Below are positions 11,501 through 22,248 of a stretch of DNA of 64,000 nt, in pieces (within the stretch, counting starts at the first letter, position 1; the number at the start of each line of letters is the position of its first letter). The notes under the pieces are model-generated. The model was not told the DNA's origin. It worked only from the letters and a program-made list of their open reading frames with translations, and searched no databases. The DNA is from Haliotis asinina. Its lineage: Eukaryota; Mollusca; Gastropoda; Lepetellida; Haliotidae. Position numbers and translations under genes: made by a program. The stretch is from positions 10,731,501 to 10,795,500 of the forward strand of contig NC_090287.1 in assembly GCF_037392515.1 (NCBI RefSeq), read 5' to 3'.

Positions 11501-14024
11501 TGTACGGTCTCTGAGTGGGGCAAAATTTAATTTTAAACATTTTGGGGCGTTTCAGACAGTCGTCAAAGGGATCTTGGCCTACCTGGCCTGGGCAACCACA
11601 TCATGTTTGTGTCATCTCTCCACGAAACGTTTCTTGACAATCTCCCAAGAACATATTCCCTGGGTACCCGGTCTCGCTTGGGTTTGTCTTGCTACATCAG
11701 CACAGATGGGTCTCTGTCTCACTCTGATGAAACCGGCTGCCAAAGACAACGTCGCCATCGGGATTATATGGCGCCACCTACCGGTCATCGGTCACCTCCT
11801 TGGTACACTCTGTAGTAATTATAGCATGACATTCATAGAAGCTTCCTCAACCATTGCAGTGAGGCTCATGGAACCAATCACAACAGCCTTGTTAGATGCC
11901 CTGGTATGGAAAACGCCACTTCCGGTGTCGGTGCAAACCAGCCTACCATTGGTCGTGACAGGATGTATCATCTTTACTGGTCAGTCCTCTGAAAACATCA
12001 ATCATGTATCGGGGATCATGCTTGCACTTTTGTCAAATTTAGGATTTGGTTTGAGGAACATTGCCATGAAATATAAAAGCGAATCTCAAATTAAAATGCG
12101 TTCATGTCCTGCGCTCATCTTTAGTATTTTAGCATTTACGTCGGTGGCCATTTTGGATGTTCATCATTTCGGGCGTGTTCCACATATGGTGTTCCTCCTG
12201 TTTTCCTCAAGTGAGTTTCACGTCTTGTACTCATCTTTGTCTACGTGTGTGGTGCTGAAGGCGGTGTCTGTCGTCACCCATGCCATCCTGAACAATATGA
12301 AGCGACTTGCAGTGGTGATGTGTCTAGAGCTGGCTGGAACGAGGTCTCTGACGATGTGGAACCTTGCAGGACTTGCAATAGTAGTTTTGGGCCTCGGCGT
12401 TTATACCAGGGGAAAAGTTACATCACAAGGTGAAGTAGGTAAGCCTTTTAAAAATAAATCAGTTGAGAAAGATCACATTTCTGCGAAACTAAACTACTTC
12501 CTAAAGGAATTTCGGCCGTCGATTTGAAGCTCTATGTCTTTTAACAATTTCATTTTTAAAGTTTCTTATAGGCTTTAGTTTTATCATTCGTTTAAAATTC
12601 CAAACTATCTTTGGCTTTCAAAATAGAGAAGTCATAAATGGCTATAATTTATTTCTTTGTTGCAGCTGTAACGTTACTTTTCATTCATTCTTTCAGGTAC
12701 CAAGTATGCAAAGCAAATACTGATTCTACTGCTGGTATTCAGTTGTGGCATATACATGTATACGGTAAGATCCCTGACCGACGGGTCTATTCCACCTGCT
12801 TCACCTGCTCCACCTGACAGACGGGAGCCGTATGAAAAGTTGACAATAAATATATCTCACTGGAAGTCTCTCCTCAACAGACTAGACAGCATCACACATG
12901 TCCGTCCAAGCCTACCCCCATCTCCTTGTGCATCCAGAGCCTACTACAAATGGAATTTAGTGGATCATCCAAACCAGACAGATCTCTGCCTGCCTTTCAT
13001 AACCACAAGTGATGATCTTATCACAGAGATGCAGCGTGTGCAGGTCAACATACTCCAGACTCTTATTGGAAAATATGAATATGCATTTTTGTTTGACATA
13101 AACGCTTTTGAGAACAAAGGAGACCCTGCCATTACTGTGGGTGAAGTCTATCTCTTGAGACGACTGGGCATTCAGCTCGTGTATTACTGTAGCACGTTTG
13201 TGTGTGAGGAGAGTGGAATTCTAGATAAAGCCCTCTCGTTAAGCAAACACTATAGCAGAGAGAACACTATTGTATTGCTCCATGGAGGAGGCAATCTCAT
13301 TGGCTATTTACAAAATGACGTTCTACGGGACCAGATTCTAAGCCGGTTTTATGAACATTTTAACGTTTTGATGTTTCCACAAAGCATATGGCTCAAAGGA
13401 GGCCGACTACCGGTACACAGAATGGTCTACGTGAAAGAAATTTATCGAAAGTATCCAAATATTACATTCCTCTTGAGGGATCGGAAGTCCTTTGCGATAG
13501 GACATGAGCTCTTTCCGAGGCAAAAGCTGTTCTTGGTGCCAGATATCGCGTTCCAAATTGGATCTATCTCTAGATTTATGTCTCCAATATATGACATACT
13601 GTGGCTAAAGCGGGGTGATGACGAAACACTAAACTACACCATCCCGTCCTTGATAGGGAATTTCACTGTACATGTGGCAGACTGGACGACTTTCATCTCG
13701 CCTAGAGGCGAGACGTCCATGGAGAATGCCTTTCTCCAAACCAGTACTGGAGTCATGTTTCTCCAGCGAGGCCGTGTGGTCATTACTGACCGTCTGCATG
13801 GACACATCCTTTCCATTCTGTGCGGTATTCCCCACGTTATGCTGGACAATCCTGCACATAAGCTGTCGTCATTTCACGAGACTTGGACGAAAGGCTTGTC
13901 CACGGCGATGATGGCCACGTCAAGTGAACAGGCACTGAAGTTAGCTGTAGATATTCTGAAGAAACAAAAACATTCTCTACCTAAACTCGTGGCTTATAAC
14001 GAGGTGTCGGAACGTTTGCCGTGA
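8574..14024 (+). CDS. fused TPT-type transporter / pyruvyltransferase, copy 1
   Basis: Predicted exons 8574-8600, 11556-12438 and 12697-14024 give 745 residues. Exon 1 (MYSISTPSH) ends at gtaagt in phase 0. Exon 2 begins after tttcag in phase 0 and ends at gtaagc with one base of a codon left. Exon 3 starts after tttcag with two bases, so the frame runs through. Residues 10-304 form a multi-span TPT/SLC35E transporter, about 309-325 an extra hydrophobic segment, and about 350-745 a PF04230 pyruvyltransferase. If both transporter ends face the cytosol, as in this superfamily, the extra span puts the catalytic domain in the Golgi lumen. The likely job is to import PEP and transfer pyruvate to a glycan. 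Exon 3 has no ATG before its membrane segment (first ATG 12756), which argues against two separate genes. A related gene with identical exon lengths for exons 1-2 follows at 22.2-31.4 kb. Exon 1 is the least certain part. Confidence 0.72.
10680..10995. repeat. approx. 50-bp imperfect tandem repeat in intron 1
   Basis: About six diverged units around gccgttagccttgacctgat followed by gacaacaagacaacaatgtg. Scattered units of the same repeat occur in the matching intron of copy 2 (about 26.03-26.11, 26.34-26.40 and 26.52-26.58 kb), so it predates the gene duplication. Confidence 0.8.
11160..11400. repeat. inverted-repeat element in intron 1
   Basis: The motif acacctctgattttccaaca at about 11182 recurs inverted at about 11269 (gttggaaaatcagaggtata) and again direct at about 11374 (tatacctctgattttccaac). 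It looks like one or two nested non-autonomous foldback units 150 bp before exon 2. Confidence 0.7.
11556..12438 (+). CDS. copy 1 exon 2: TPT/SLC35E-like transporter domain
   Basis: 883 nt. The protein is strongly hydrophobic with about ten membrane spans. It carries family landmarks of the drug/metabolite transporter superfamily: MEP at residues 114-116 (the K-x-x-E-P region of TPT proteins), SNLGFGLRN at 169-177 followed by a lysine, and NNMKRL with Lys258-Arg259 near the end. The Lys-Arg pair lines up with the phosphate-binding pair in the penultimate helix of triose-phosphate translocators. That favours a phosphorylated C3 substrate such as PEP over a nucleotide sugar. The 10-TM fold is complete for the family (about 290 residues). 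Reading past the donor would add 30 residues and stop inside the intron. Confidence 0.85.
12697..14024 (+). CDS. copy 1 exon 3: anchor plus polysaccharide pyruvyltransferase domain
   Basis: It opens with TKYAKQILILLLVFSCGIYM, a membrane span, then a proline-rich stem (SIPPASPAPPDRREP). The catalytic part shows the PF04230 pattern: N-K-GDPAIT at residues 443-450, LLHGGGN at 497-503, FPQSIW at 530-535, LLRDRKS, VVITDRLHGH at 664-673 (the hallmark R-L-H motif), and a KLSSFHETWT end. PF04230 enzymes transfer an enolpyruvyl group from PEP to a sugar hydroxyl as a ketal; fission yeast Pvg1 is a Golgi example. Length (about 400 residues) fits. Several N-x-S/T sites agree with a luminal domain. The acceptor sugar cannot be told from sequence. 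Confidence 0.9.
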
Positions 14025-14145
14025 CTGAGACAGGAATATACTTTAGCGGCTTTAGAAAAACCAGACTTGTCAAAACGGAAAGAACACACATTTTACTGCA
14101 ACTATCACAGAACAAAAGACATTCTTTGGAAATCCTTAAGGCAAA

Positions 14146-14312
14146 CAGGGGCGGTTGGGTAGCCCATTGGTCCCGTGTATGAAGCGTGAAGCCGTAGAGC
14201 CGGGTTCGCGATTCCCACTATGGGTGCAATGTGTGAAGTTCATTTCTGATGTCCCCCACCGAGATATTGCTGGAATATTGCTAAAACCTAAACTAAACAA
14301 AACTGAGATATC
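14146..14312 (+). repeat. SINE family B after gene copy 1
   Basis: It has a tRNA-like head (ggggcggttgggtagcccat, gagccgggttcg) and the usual body, ending in attgctggaatattgctaaa. The same SINE sits at the same offset behind copy 2 (31483), so it was present before the duplication. Confidence 0.85.
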
Positions 14313-14730
14313 CTTCAACCACATTAGACATAAACTAGACACATATGTTAGTCATCCTTCACACTATTATAAGATATACTCTATACAAGTTCACCATTCA
14401 CACCGGTTTACGTCATAGACACAAAATTTGGACACTAGGGCTGGTCGACTCGGAGTCAGTATTATGTGTCCGAGAGGGGTATTCGTGCTTAACTGAGGCG
14501 TGGTATCTCAGGAAACCAGCAAAGTCTGGAGTAGTACAAGCAGCCACACATACCCATACATGCACGTCGTCTAATGAGAGAAATATTCCTAAATAAGACA
14601 TTAAACACTATTTCACATCACATCACGAAACCATTCCGACATATACACAACCTTTAGGCAAGTACTAGACATATATACCTGAGACAATTTGGTTGGTGCT
14701 TGTTTTTTGTTCTTATTCAGGTTAAGTGTT

Positions 14731-17176
14731 ATGGGATCCGTTCCTTAAAGGGGCCGTAGCGCTGCGACAGCCAGAAGTCTATGTTTAAGTATCGTGGTTA
14801 CGATCATCGTAGTGCTACGACTGCCAGAAGTCTATGTTCAAGTATCGTGGTTACGATCATCGTAGCGCTGCGACACCCAGAAGTCTATGTTCAAGTATCG
14901 TGGTTACGATCATCGTAGCGCTGCGACACCCAGAAGTCTATGTTTAAGTATCGTGGTTACGATCATCGTAGTGCTACGACTGCCAGAAGTCTATGTTCAA
15001 GTATCGTGGTTACGATCATCGTAGCGCTGCAACACCCAGAAGTCTATGTTTAAGTATCGGGGTTACGATCATCGTAGTGCTACGACTACCAGAAGTCTAT
15101 GTTCAAGTATCGTGGTTCCGATCATCGTAGTGCTACGACTGCCAGAAGTCTATGTTTAAGTATCGGGGTTACGATCATCGTAGCGCTGCGACAGCCAGAA
15201 GTCTATGTTTAAGTATCGTGGTTACGATCATCGTAGCGCTGCGACAGCCAGAAGTCTATGTTCAAGTATCGGGGTTACGATCATCGTAGCGCTGCGACAC
15301 CCAGAAGTCTATGTTCAAGTATCGTGATTACGATCATCGTAGTGCTACGACTGCCAGAAGTCTATGTTTAAGTGTCGGGGTTACGATCATCGTAGCGCTG
15401 CGACAGCCAGAAGTCTATGTTCAAGTATCGTGGTCACGATCATCGTAGTGCTACGACTGCCAGAAGTCTATGTTCAAGTATCGTGGTTACGATCAACGTA
15501 GTGCTACGACTGCCAGAAGTCTACGTTCAAGTATCGGGGTTACGATCATCGTAGTGCTACGACTGCCAGAAGTCTATGTTCAAGTATCGTGGTTACGATC
15601 AACGTAGTGCTACGACTGCCATAAGTCTACGTTCAAGTATCGGGGTTACGATCATCGTAGTGCTACGACTGTCAGAAGTCTATGTTCAAGTATCGTGGTT
15701 ATGATCATCGTAGTGCTACGACTGCCATAAGTCTGTGTTCAAGTATCGTGGTTACGATCATCGTAGTGCTACGACTGCCAGAAGTCTATGTTCAAGTATC
15801 GTGGTTACGATCATCGTAGTGCTACGACTGCCAGAAGTCTATGTTTAAGTATCGGGGTTCGATCATCGTAGTGCTACGACTGCCAGAAGTCTATGTTTAA
15901 GTATCGTGGTTACGATCATCGTAGTGCTACGACTGCCAGAAGTCTATGTACAAGTATCGTGGTTACGATCATCGTAGTGCTACGACTGCCAGAAGTCTAT
16001 GTTCAAGTATCGTGGTTACGATCATCGTAGTGCTACGACTGCCAGAAGTCTATGTTCAAGTATCGTGGTTACGATCATCGTAGTGGTACGACTGCCAGAA
16101 GTCTATGTTTAAGTATCGGGGTTCGATCATCGTAGTGCTACGACTGCCAGAAGTCTATGTTTAAGTATCGTGGTTACGATTATCGTAGTGCTACGACTGC
16201 CAGAAGTCTATGTACAAGTATCGTGGTTACGATCATCGTAGTGCTACGACTGCCAGAAGTCTATGTTCAAGTATCGTGGTTACGATCATCGTAGTGCTAC
16301 GACTGCCAGAAGTCTATGTTCAAGTATCGTGGTTACGATCATCGTAGTGCTACGACTGCCAGAAGTCTATGTTCAAGTATCGTGGTTACGATCATCGTAG
16401 TGCTACGACTGCCAGAAGTCTATGTTCAAGTATCGTGGTTACGATGATCGTAGTGCTACGACTGCCAGAAGTCTATGTTCAAGTATCGTGGTTAAGATCA
16501 TCGTAGTGCTACGACTGCCAGAAGTCTATGTTTAAGTATCGTGGTTACGATCATCGTAGTGCTACGACTGCCAGAAGTCTATGTTTAAGTATCGTGGTTA
16601 CGATCATCGTAGTGCTACGACTGCCAGAAGTCTATGTACAAGTATCGTGGTTACGATCATCGTAGTGCTACGACTGCCAGAAGTCTATGTTCAAGTATCG
16701 TGGTTAAGATCATCGTAGTGCTACGACTGCCAGAAGTCTATGTTCAAGTATCGTGGTTACGATCATCGTAGTGCTACGACTGCCAGAAGTCTATGTTCAA
16801 GTATCGTGGTTACGATCATCGTAGTGCTACGACTGCCAGAAGTCTATGTTTAAGTATCGTGGTTACGATCATCGTAGTGCTACGACTGCCAGAAGTCTAT
16901 GTTTAAGTATCGGGGTTACGATGATCGTAGCGCTGCGACAGCCAGAAGTCTATGTTCAAGTATCGTGGTTACGATGATCGTAGTGCTACGACTGCCAGAA
17001 GTCTATGTTCAAGTATCGGGGTTACGATCATCGTAATGCTACGACTGCCAGAAGTCTATGTTCAAGTATCGGGGTTACGATCATTGTAGTGCTACGACTG
17101 CCAGAAGTCTATGTTCAAGTATCGGGGTTACGATCATCGTAGCGCTACGATCATTTTGTGGAACGGGGCCATGGAT
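14731..17176. repeat. 53-bp palindromic satellite inside MITE ends, about 45 units
   Basis: The unit is about 53 bp: gtatcgtggttacgatcatc, gtagtgctacgactgccaga, agtctatgttcaa. It contains two hairpins, tacgatcatcgta and cgtagtgctacg. The outer edges are inverted to each other (atgggatccgttcc on the left, ggaacggggccat on the right), as in a MITE. A single-unit relative lies at 26412-26505. The array is absent from coding sequence and sits about 700 bp past the stop codon of gene copy 1. Confidence 0.92.
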
Positions 17177-19100
17177 TTTTAAAATAACATTTGGTAGAAG
17201 TTGGTTTTGTGGGATTATATGCGAGTTTCTATTACAAATGTAAATAAGCATGAAGGGTTTGGTGTTATTTAGTGGGCGTAGGGGTGTTTGCAAAGTGAGA
17301 TGTGTTTTAGTATCCAGTGAACGCTTGAGCACTGTTATGTGTTGTTGGCAGTGTATGTTGTGCAGTGGGATATGTTAGATGGTATATGCTTTCTTGCGGT
17401 GTGTGAATTTGCCCGTTTGGCGTTTTTTTTAATTCTGTGTAGATGGGAATTTAATTTTGTGCGGCAGATATGTAATTTCGTTATTTCCCTGCAATATTTT
17501 AGATTGATGGTAGACATATTATTTGAGGTTGTTTTCAGTAGATGTTTTAGTGTAGAATTTGAATCTTGGTATTTACCCTGTTAGTTTTACTACTTTTGAA
17601 CTCCACCGTTTTGCCTAGCGCACGTAGATTCTTGGTGAGTTTTAGTATTTCGTTTATTAGTTGTTAGATTGTAATGGTTTGTGTGCTGTGTGACAAGCGG
17701 GTCATGGAGTGCTGTTACCATGCTCAGAGCGTCTTGCAAGCTGTGTTGTATGTATGCGTGAGATGAATTAATATTTAATATGTAAACATATAAAAGACAC
17801 TTCAAAGGATGTTGTAACATACACAAATCTCTAAATAACAATAATATAATTCTATGAAAAAGATACATCTGCTGGAAGCTACTGTACTACATTATACATT
17901 GCTATTTAAGAATATTATATCATTATTGTTTTTTAATTCATATACACTTGACATTAGCTACTTTTCTTCTGTTTTTAGCTTGGACTGTTACATTGAAATG
18001 TGTAGGTAACATACAGTACCTAATATATTCATTGAATCGTAAATGCTGTTGGTTTAAGACGTCTGCGAACTGCCTGTCTGCATAATGGGAGGATACGTTA
18101 ACCTTCTTGCTATATACAGTTAATATTTATAGATAGTGACGCCGTTTATATGTATGTCACTGAACACCACGGTTCAGATATGAATGCAATAGACTTTGCC
18201 CTTTCTCAAGACGTGCACAAATTCGTCTGGAAAAGACACTGATATTTATGTATATCCTTTTAAAAACCTTGTTTAACAGACCGTACCTTTTAATTTAGGT
18301 TTTGTGTGAAAACTAAAATATTTTGTGTTTGTTCACGTTCTGAGACCTGAGTGTTCTCAAATAAATTTATATCGGTATATAGTCGTGGCGCATTAATTCC
18401 TTATCAATGCTAAAAAATCCCCTAAATGGCTGAGGTATTGCCGATGTGACGATAAATATTAATACAACTGACTCGCATTCAATTCCTCTTCATTTCCAGT
18501 TATCTGTTAAGTTTTGTTTTCAATGAACGATTCATATTATGTTTTCATGAAACGTCGAAAGAATTCTTGTCATGTGTCAGGATAGTTGAAGATATCGATA
18601 AATGTTTGTATTTTTTGCAAAAACAAAGAAATTTTTAAATGAACGTTAGCCGACCAGTGGGGCAACCTGTTTTGCCGATTGTGGACTAACAATTATTACT
18701 TAGCAAAGTCCAACCCTTAAGTTGGACTTTGCACTAAATATTCTCTCCCATGGGCGAGGAATGTTACCAGCTCTCAAAATTAGCCGAATTAAATCAAAAT
18801 GATTTATTTTTGTATGTCACGATACCTATCTGCATACTTTAATTTTTGAAAGTTTTAAGTAGATAAGGTTTCCCTTTTCGTACGTTTTGTATATCCAAGT
18901 AATGCTCGATGGAAATGTAATATTTAGCAAGACGTTTTCTTTACTTCCCTTGCATGGAGAAAATGATGCACCCGTGACGTCGTTTTTCAAAAAGTGTATT
19001 CTTCACAGGTGGTCGGCAATGCTCATAATTACAAAATACTGATTCGTCAGGTCTAACAGTTTCCAAATCATATTTTGAAACAACAACAGCAATAATGTGT
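17177..19100. other. 3' flank of copy 1, duplicated segment, no gene
   Basis: Non-coding and AT-rich. Most of 17.18-18.72 kb is recognisable again at 33.45-34.56 kb and, beyond the retrotransposon, at 45.95-48.12 kb. The point gataaatattaatacaactg near 18.45 kb is the empty-site equivalent of that retrotransposon. A short perfect hairpin (gcaaagtccaac/gttggactttgc) lies at about 18.70-18.73 kb. Confidence 0.7.
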
Positions 19101-20420
19101 GTGGGGTCTTTGAGAGCTTTAGAAAGTCCATTGGCTTTGTTGTTGTCTCACTATCAAAGTCCCACTGTTCACCTCTATAAACATCTTCATACTTGGATTG
19201 GTCTGTGATAACCCCAAGAACCGTGCATACGTATGGATACAGTTCTGAGAAAACCTCAAAGCAGGTGTTCCGTTTAATCCATCGTGCTTTACAGAAGCCG
19301 AATAAACGTGTTTTTTCAGACTCAAATATAATACACGCTCAAGTAATCTCTGGCGCTTGGGTGATTTATCAAAGAATATGATCACCACGTTTATACTGTC
19401 AATCGTGTTGCTAACAGCAGGAAGTCTACATAATGCAGCAATGCTTAGATTCAAGGCATGGCTGGCACAATGTGTGTACACTGTCTTTGGAGATTTTTCT
19501 TTGATTCGATCCTGTACAACAACAACCGTTGGTGACATACATGCAGCCCCATCATACTTTTGACGACGGCAGCATAATATACCTATTACGTTGTCTTTCA
19601 GCTATTTCAGAATAGCATTAGAAATGTGTTCACCGGTGGTACGTTCAAGCTGAACACAGTCAAAGAAAGACTGTCTCTTACGTCGACATATCTCGAACAC
19701 AAAGCTAACAGCTCTGCATTGGCATACTCCACGGTGACTTCATTGTCAATGATGAAGAACACAGCATGGTCAGCCTCAATTTGTACTACAACGTCGTATC
19801 GAATGTCTTCAGCCAATGTGCTGATGTTGCCTGGAGTTCGTTTTGGACGGTGTTACTAGTTTACTTTGCATTTTCATGACAAACTCTAAATAGGCATCCA
19901 GTTTTGAGTCTTGAATTACAATGACAGATAAAATTGCATGGAAATTGCCCTTGTTTGTGCCTTCTGACGAAATGCCCACGAAGAGATGTCCCTTGTCTCC
20001 CACAACACGCGACTCTAAACTGTGCCAGTTGACGTCATACAGTTCCTGTTTTAAGCGTGATATTTGTAATGAGGTGATTTTTGTAGTTCTAAAAAGTCAG
20101 TTACAGTCCTCACAGCTTGCTAGTGATATGAACTGTTGTCATGAGTCTCTAAATAAGCCTTCCTTTCAAAGTGCTTTGGAGAGATTTGTCATTGGTGTTT
20201 TGATAAATGTGTTAACTGTTTTGGGCTTATCACCCTTCCGATACTGTGGAAAAATAAATAAATGCACTTCTTGCACAAATCTCCTCTCAGGGAAGGATTG
20301 TAGATTAGCCACTTGAATCTATCAAACCACGATCTCTGAAACAGAACGGTTGCGGATCTGTTTTGTCCAGGTCTTGTCTTCATCAGTGTAATGACTTCAT
20401 AGAGCAGATTTTTATTTCGG
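19100..20420 (-). pseudogene. hAT-type transposase relic
   Basis: Read from right to left on the minus strand, the pieces are RSWFDRFKWLIYNPSLRGDL followed by CKKC (a TTF-like zinc-finger start, about 20.3 kb), DIRYDVVVQIE and LLALCSRYVD (DUF4371-like catalytic part, about 19.7 kb), then IKEKSPKTVYTHCASHALNL (the Y-x-H-C-x-x-H block, about 19.45 kb). The pieces fall in different frames with stops between them, so the copy is dead. It lies between the two gene copies and may mark one edge of the duplication. Confidence 0.75.
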
Positions 20421-20906
20421 TATAAAGGCCATTGGCCCATGTACAGCAAATGCAAGGTGATATTTGATGTATTGACAATATGGTTTAAAGATCTACATCA
20501 GAATAAACATGCACGTCTCGTTTATCTCTGGATGCAATTCCTTTTACATAGAGCATGTTTAATAAATAGCGGAGGCATAGTACTCAACATCCAATAATGA
20601 CTTTAATGATTCATAAGAAGATAATTTATTAATTCATTTATTTTGCTGAACATGTTTTGCTTTGCCTAACCTATAAGTCTTTGTTTAAATACAGCTAGAA
20701 AATCGTTGCCAGTACCAACTTCTTGGCTTACCCAAAACAAAACCAAAGCCATACATGTTTAACAATGCCCTAATATAAGATGATAATTCTGTTACAATTA
20801 TCAAGCTTCTTCATAAGAATATAAGCTTGTTTGGGATACCTTTCAGTAGGCATACACAACAGTTTACACCAGTACCGCATGCATTTAATCTGATACTCAA
20901 TTAGGA
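20421..20906. other. spacer, nothing recognised
   Basis: AT-rich, without long ORFs, repeats or RNA genes that I can identify. Confidence 0.5.
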
Positions 20907-21054
20907 GATAAACATCATGTGTTGGCCAATTTCCGGGTGTTATTGAGTATTTGAAGCACGGGAATGCATTTGGAACCGACGGCTTCAAATGAAATATTCC
21001 CGTGCTGCAAATACTCAATAACACCCGGAAATTGGCCAACACATGATGTTTATC
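20907..21054. repeat. near-perfect inverted repeat, about 58-bp arms
   Basis: The left arm starts gataaacatcatgtgttggc and the right arm ends gccaacacatgatgtttatc. The arms match almost base for base up to cacggga/tcccgtg, around a centre of about 35 bp. It could extrude as a long hairpin. No coding content. Confidence 0.9.
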
Positions 21055-21802
21055 GACATTGTAAACACAAAAGTAAACCAAACGGGTTTTAGTGTCTGCA
21101 CTCGTTTATATCGAATACGGACACAGCAGTGAAGTGTCATCAGCTGGCCGTTTCAGCTGGTTCTCATGGTAGCATCTGGAGTTCCTCATTTGTGACGTCA
21201 TTCTAACTTTACGTCACAATATGATTTGAATGACGTCACCACTGTTGATGACACAACAAAACAATTGTTTACGTGTCAATACGCGGTGAATAGTCTTTCA
21301 GTTTCCGGGAATCTAATACCATTTAATCATGTTTTTCAACCAATCAGATTACAGAACACAGTAACTTTTGGTTTACAATACTAATACAATATCTGCCACA
21401 TTCTGCTAATATTGCGATACTAGACATATGCTTACCTACACCGAGTACCGATTTATGTAACTTATAGGGGAATTTGTTAATAACGTCTCTGTTACAGAGA
21501 AGTTAATGACTTCATACGGGACTTGGGATAAAATATCGCTTCAGGTACTTCAGCTTCCCAGTATCACTCATCCTTTCCCTGATACAATGTCACCGACACG
21601 TCTATCCCTGCAGATGCTGTAAACGTTTTAGATTCAGGCTCTGTGTCAGGGGTGTCATTTAGCACATTAACAGTTCTTAAAGATATAAATTTGCAATTTC
21701 AATGCGAGCCATCCTATCTTAGAAGTGCTGGAAAACTCATGTAATATTGCGCTATAATTTCTATTTCGTTCATTCATTATGATGACAGCATTGTCATTCT
21801 AA
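21055..21802. other. spacer, nothing recognised
   Basis: Non-coding, with several tgacgtca-like palindromes (tgacgtcattc at about 21.19 kb, gacgtcaccac at about 21.23 kb) that resemble CREB sites. I cannot link them to a gene. Confidence 0.4.
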
Positions 21803-21935
21803 CAGCAGGGTAGCCTAGTGGTTAAAGTGTTCGCTCGTCGCTCGGGTTCGATTCCGTATAGGTACAATCAGCTTATTTCTCGTGTCCCCCTCCGTGATAA
21901 GGATGGAATATTGCTAAAAGCGGCTTACTTGCTGG
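21803..21935 (+). repeat. SINE family B
   Basis: It carries a good tRNA-like head: cagggtagcctagtggttaa and the B box cgggttcgattcc. It ends gaatattgctaaaagcggct. The body is a little shortened. Confidence 0.85.
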
Positions 21936-22248
21936 TTATTTATGTGTGAAGACCTTGAATGCGGAATAAGCATATTTGAAAGAAACACCAATCTCAATGA
22001 TCTCATACCAGGAAACAAAATATCTCGCTATTTTCAAATGTCATTTTCATCCATCGATCTATTCACATGACTAAAACAGCGCCAACAACTTTCCCGCCAA
22101 AACGTGATCATTGCACAACGTGATATCGCATTCTGGTATATTACCTACCTAAATCACTCACTGATAAAGACTGTGCACTATTGTGATTGTTTTCAGGACG
22201 TGTCGAGCACATAACGTTACTTGCATGTCAAGCCAGCAGAACCTACCA

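Noticed and set aside
13629-13911. Minus- and plus-strand ORFs over the pyruvyltransferase exon
   Set aside because: Shadows of exon 3, mirrored in copy 2 at 30.9-31.2 kb.
14731-17176. CRISPR-like regular array
   Set aside because: Units are contiguous, with no unique spacers, in a eukaryotic context; it is a satellite in a MITE.
21803-21860. tRNA gene
   Set aside because: A- and B-box-like motifs are present but no cloverleaf closes; it is the head of SINE family B.
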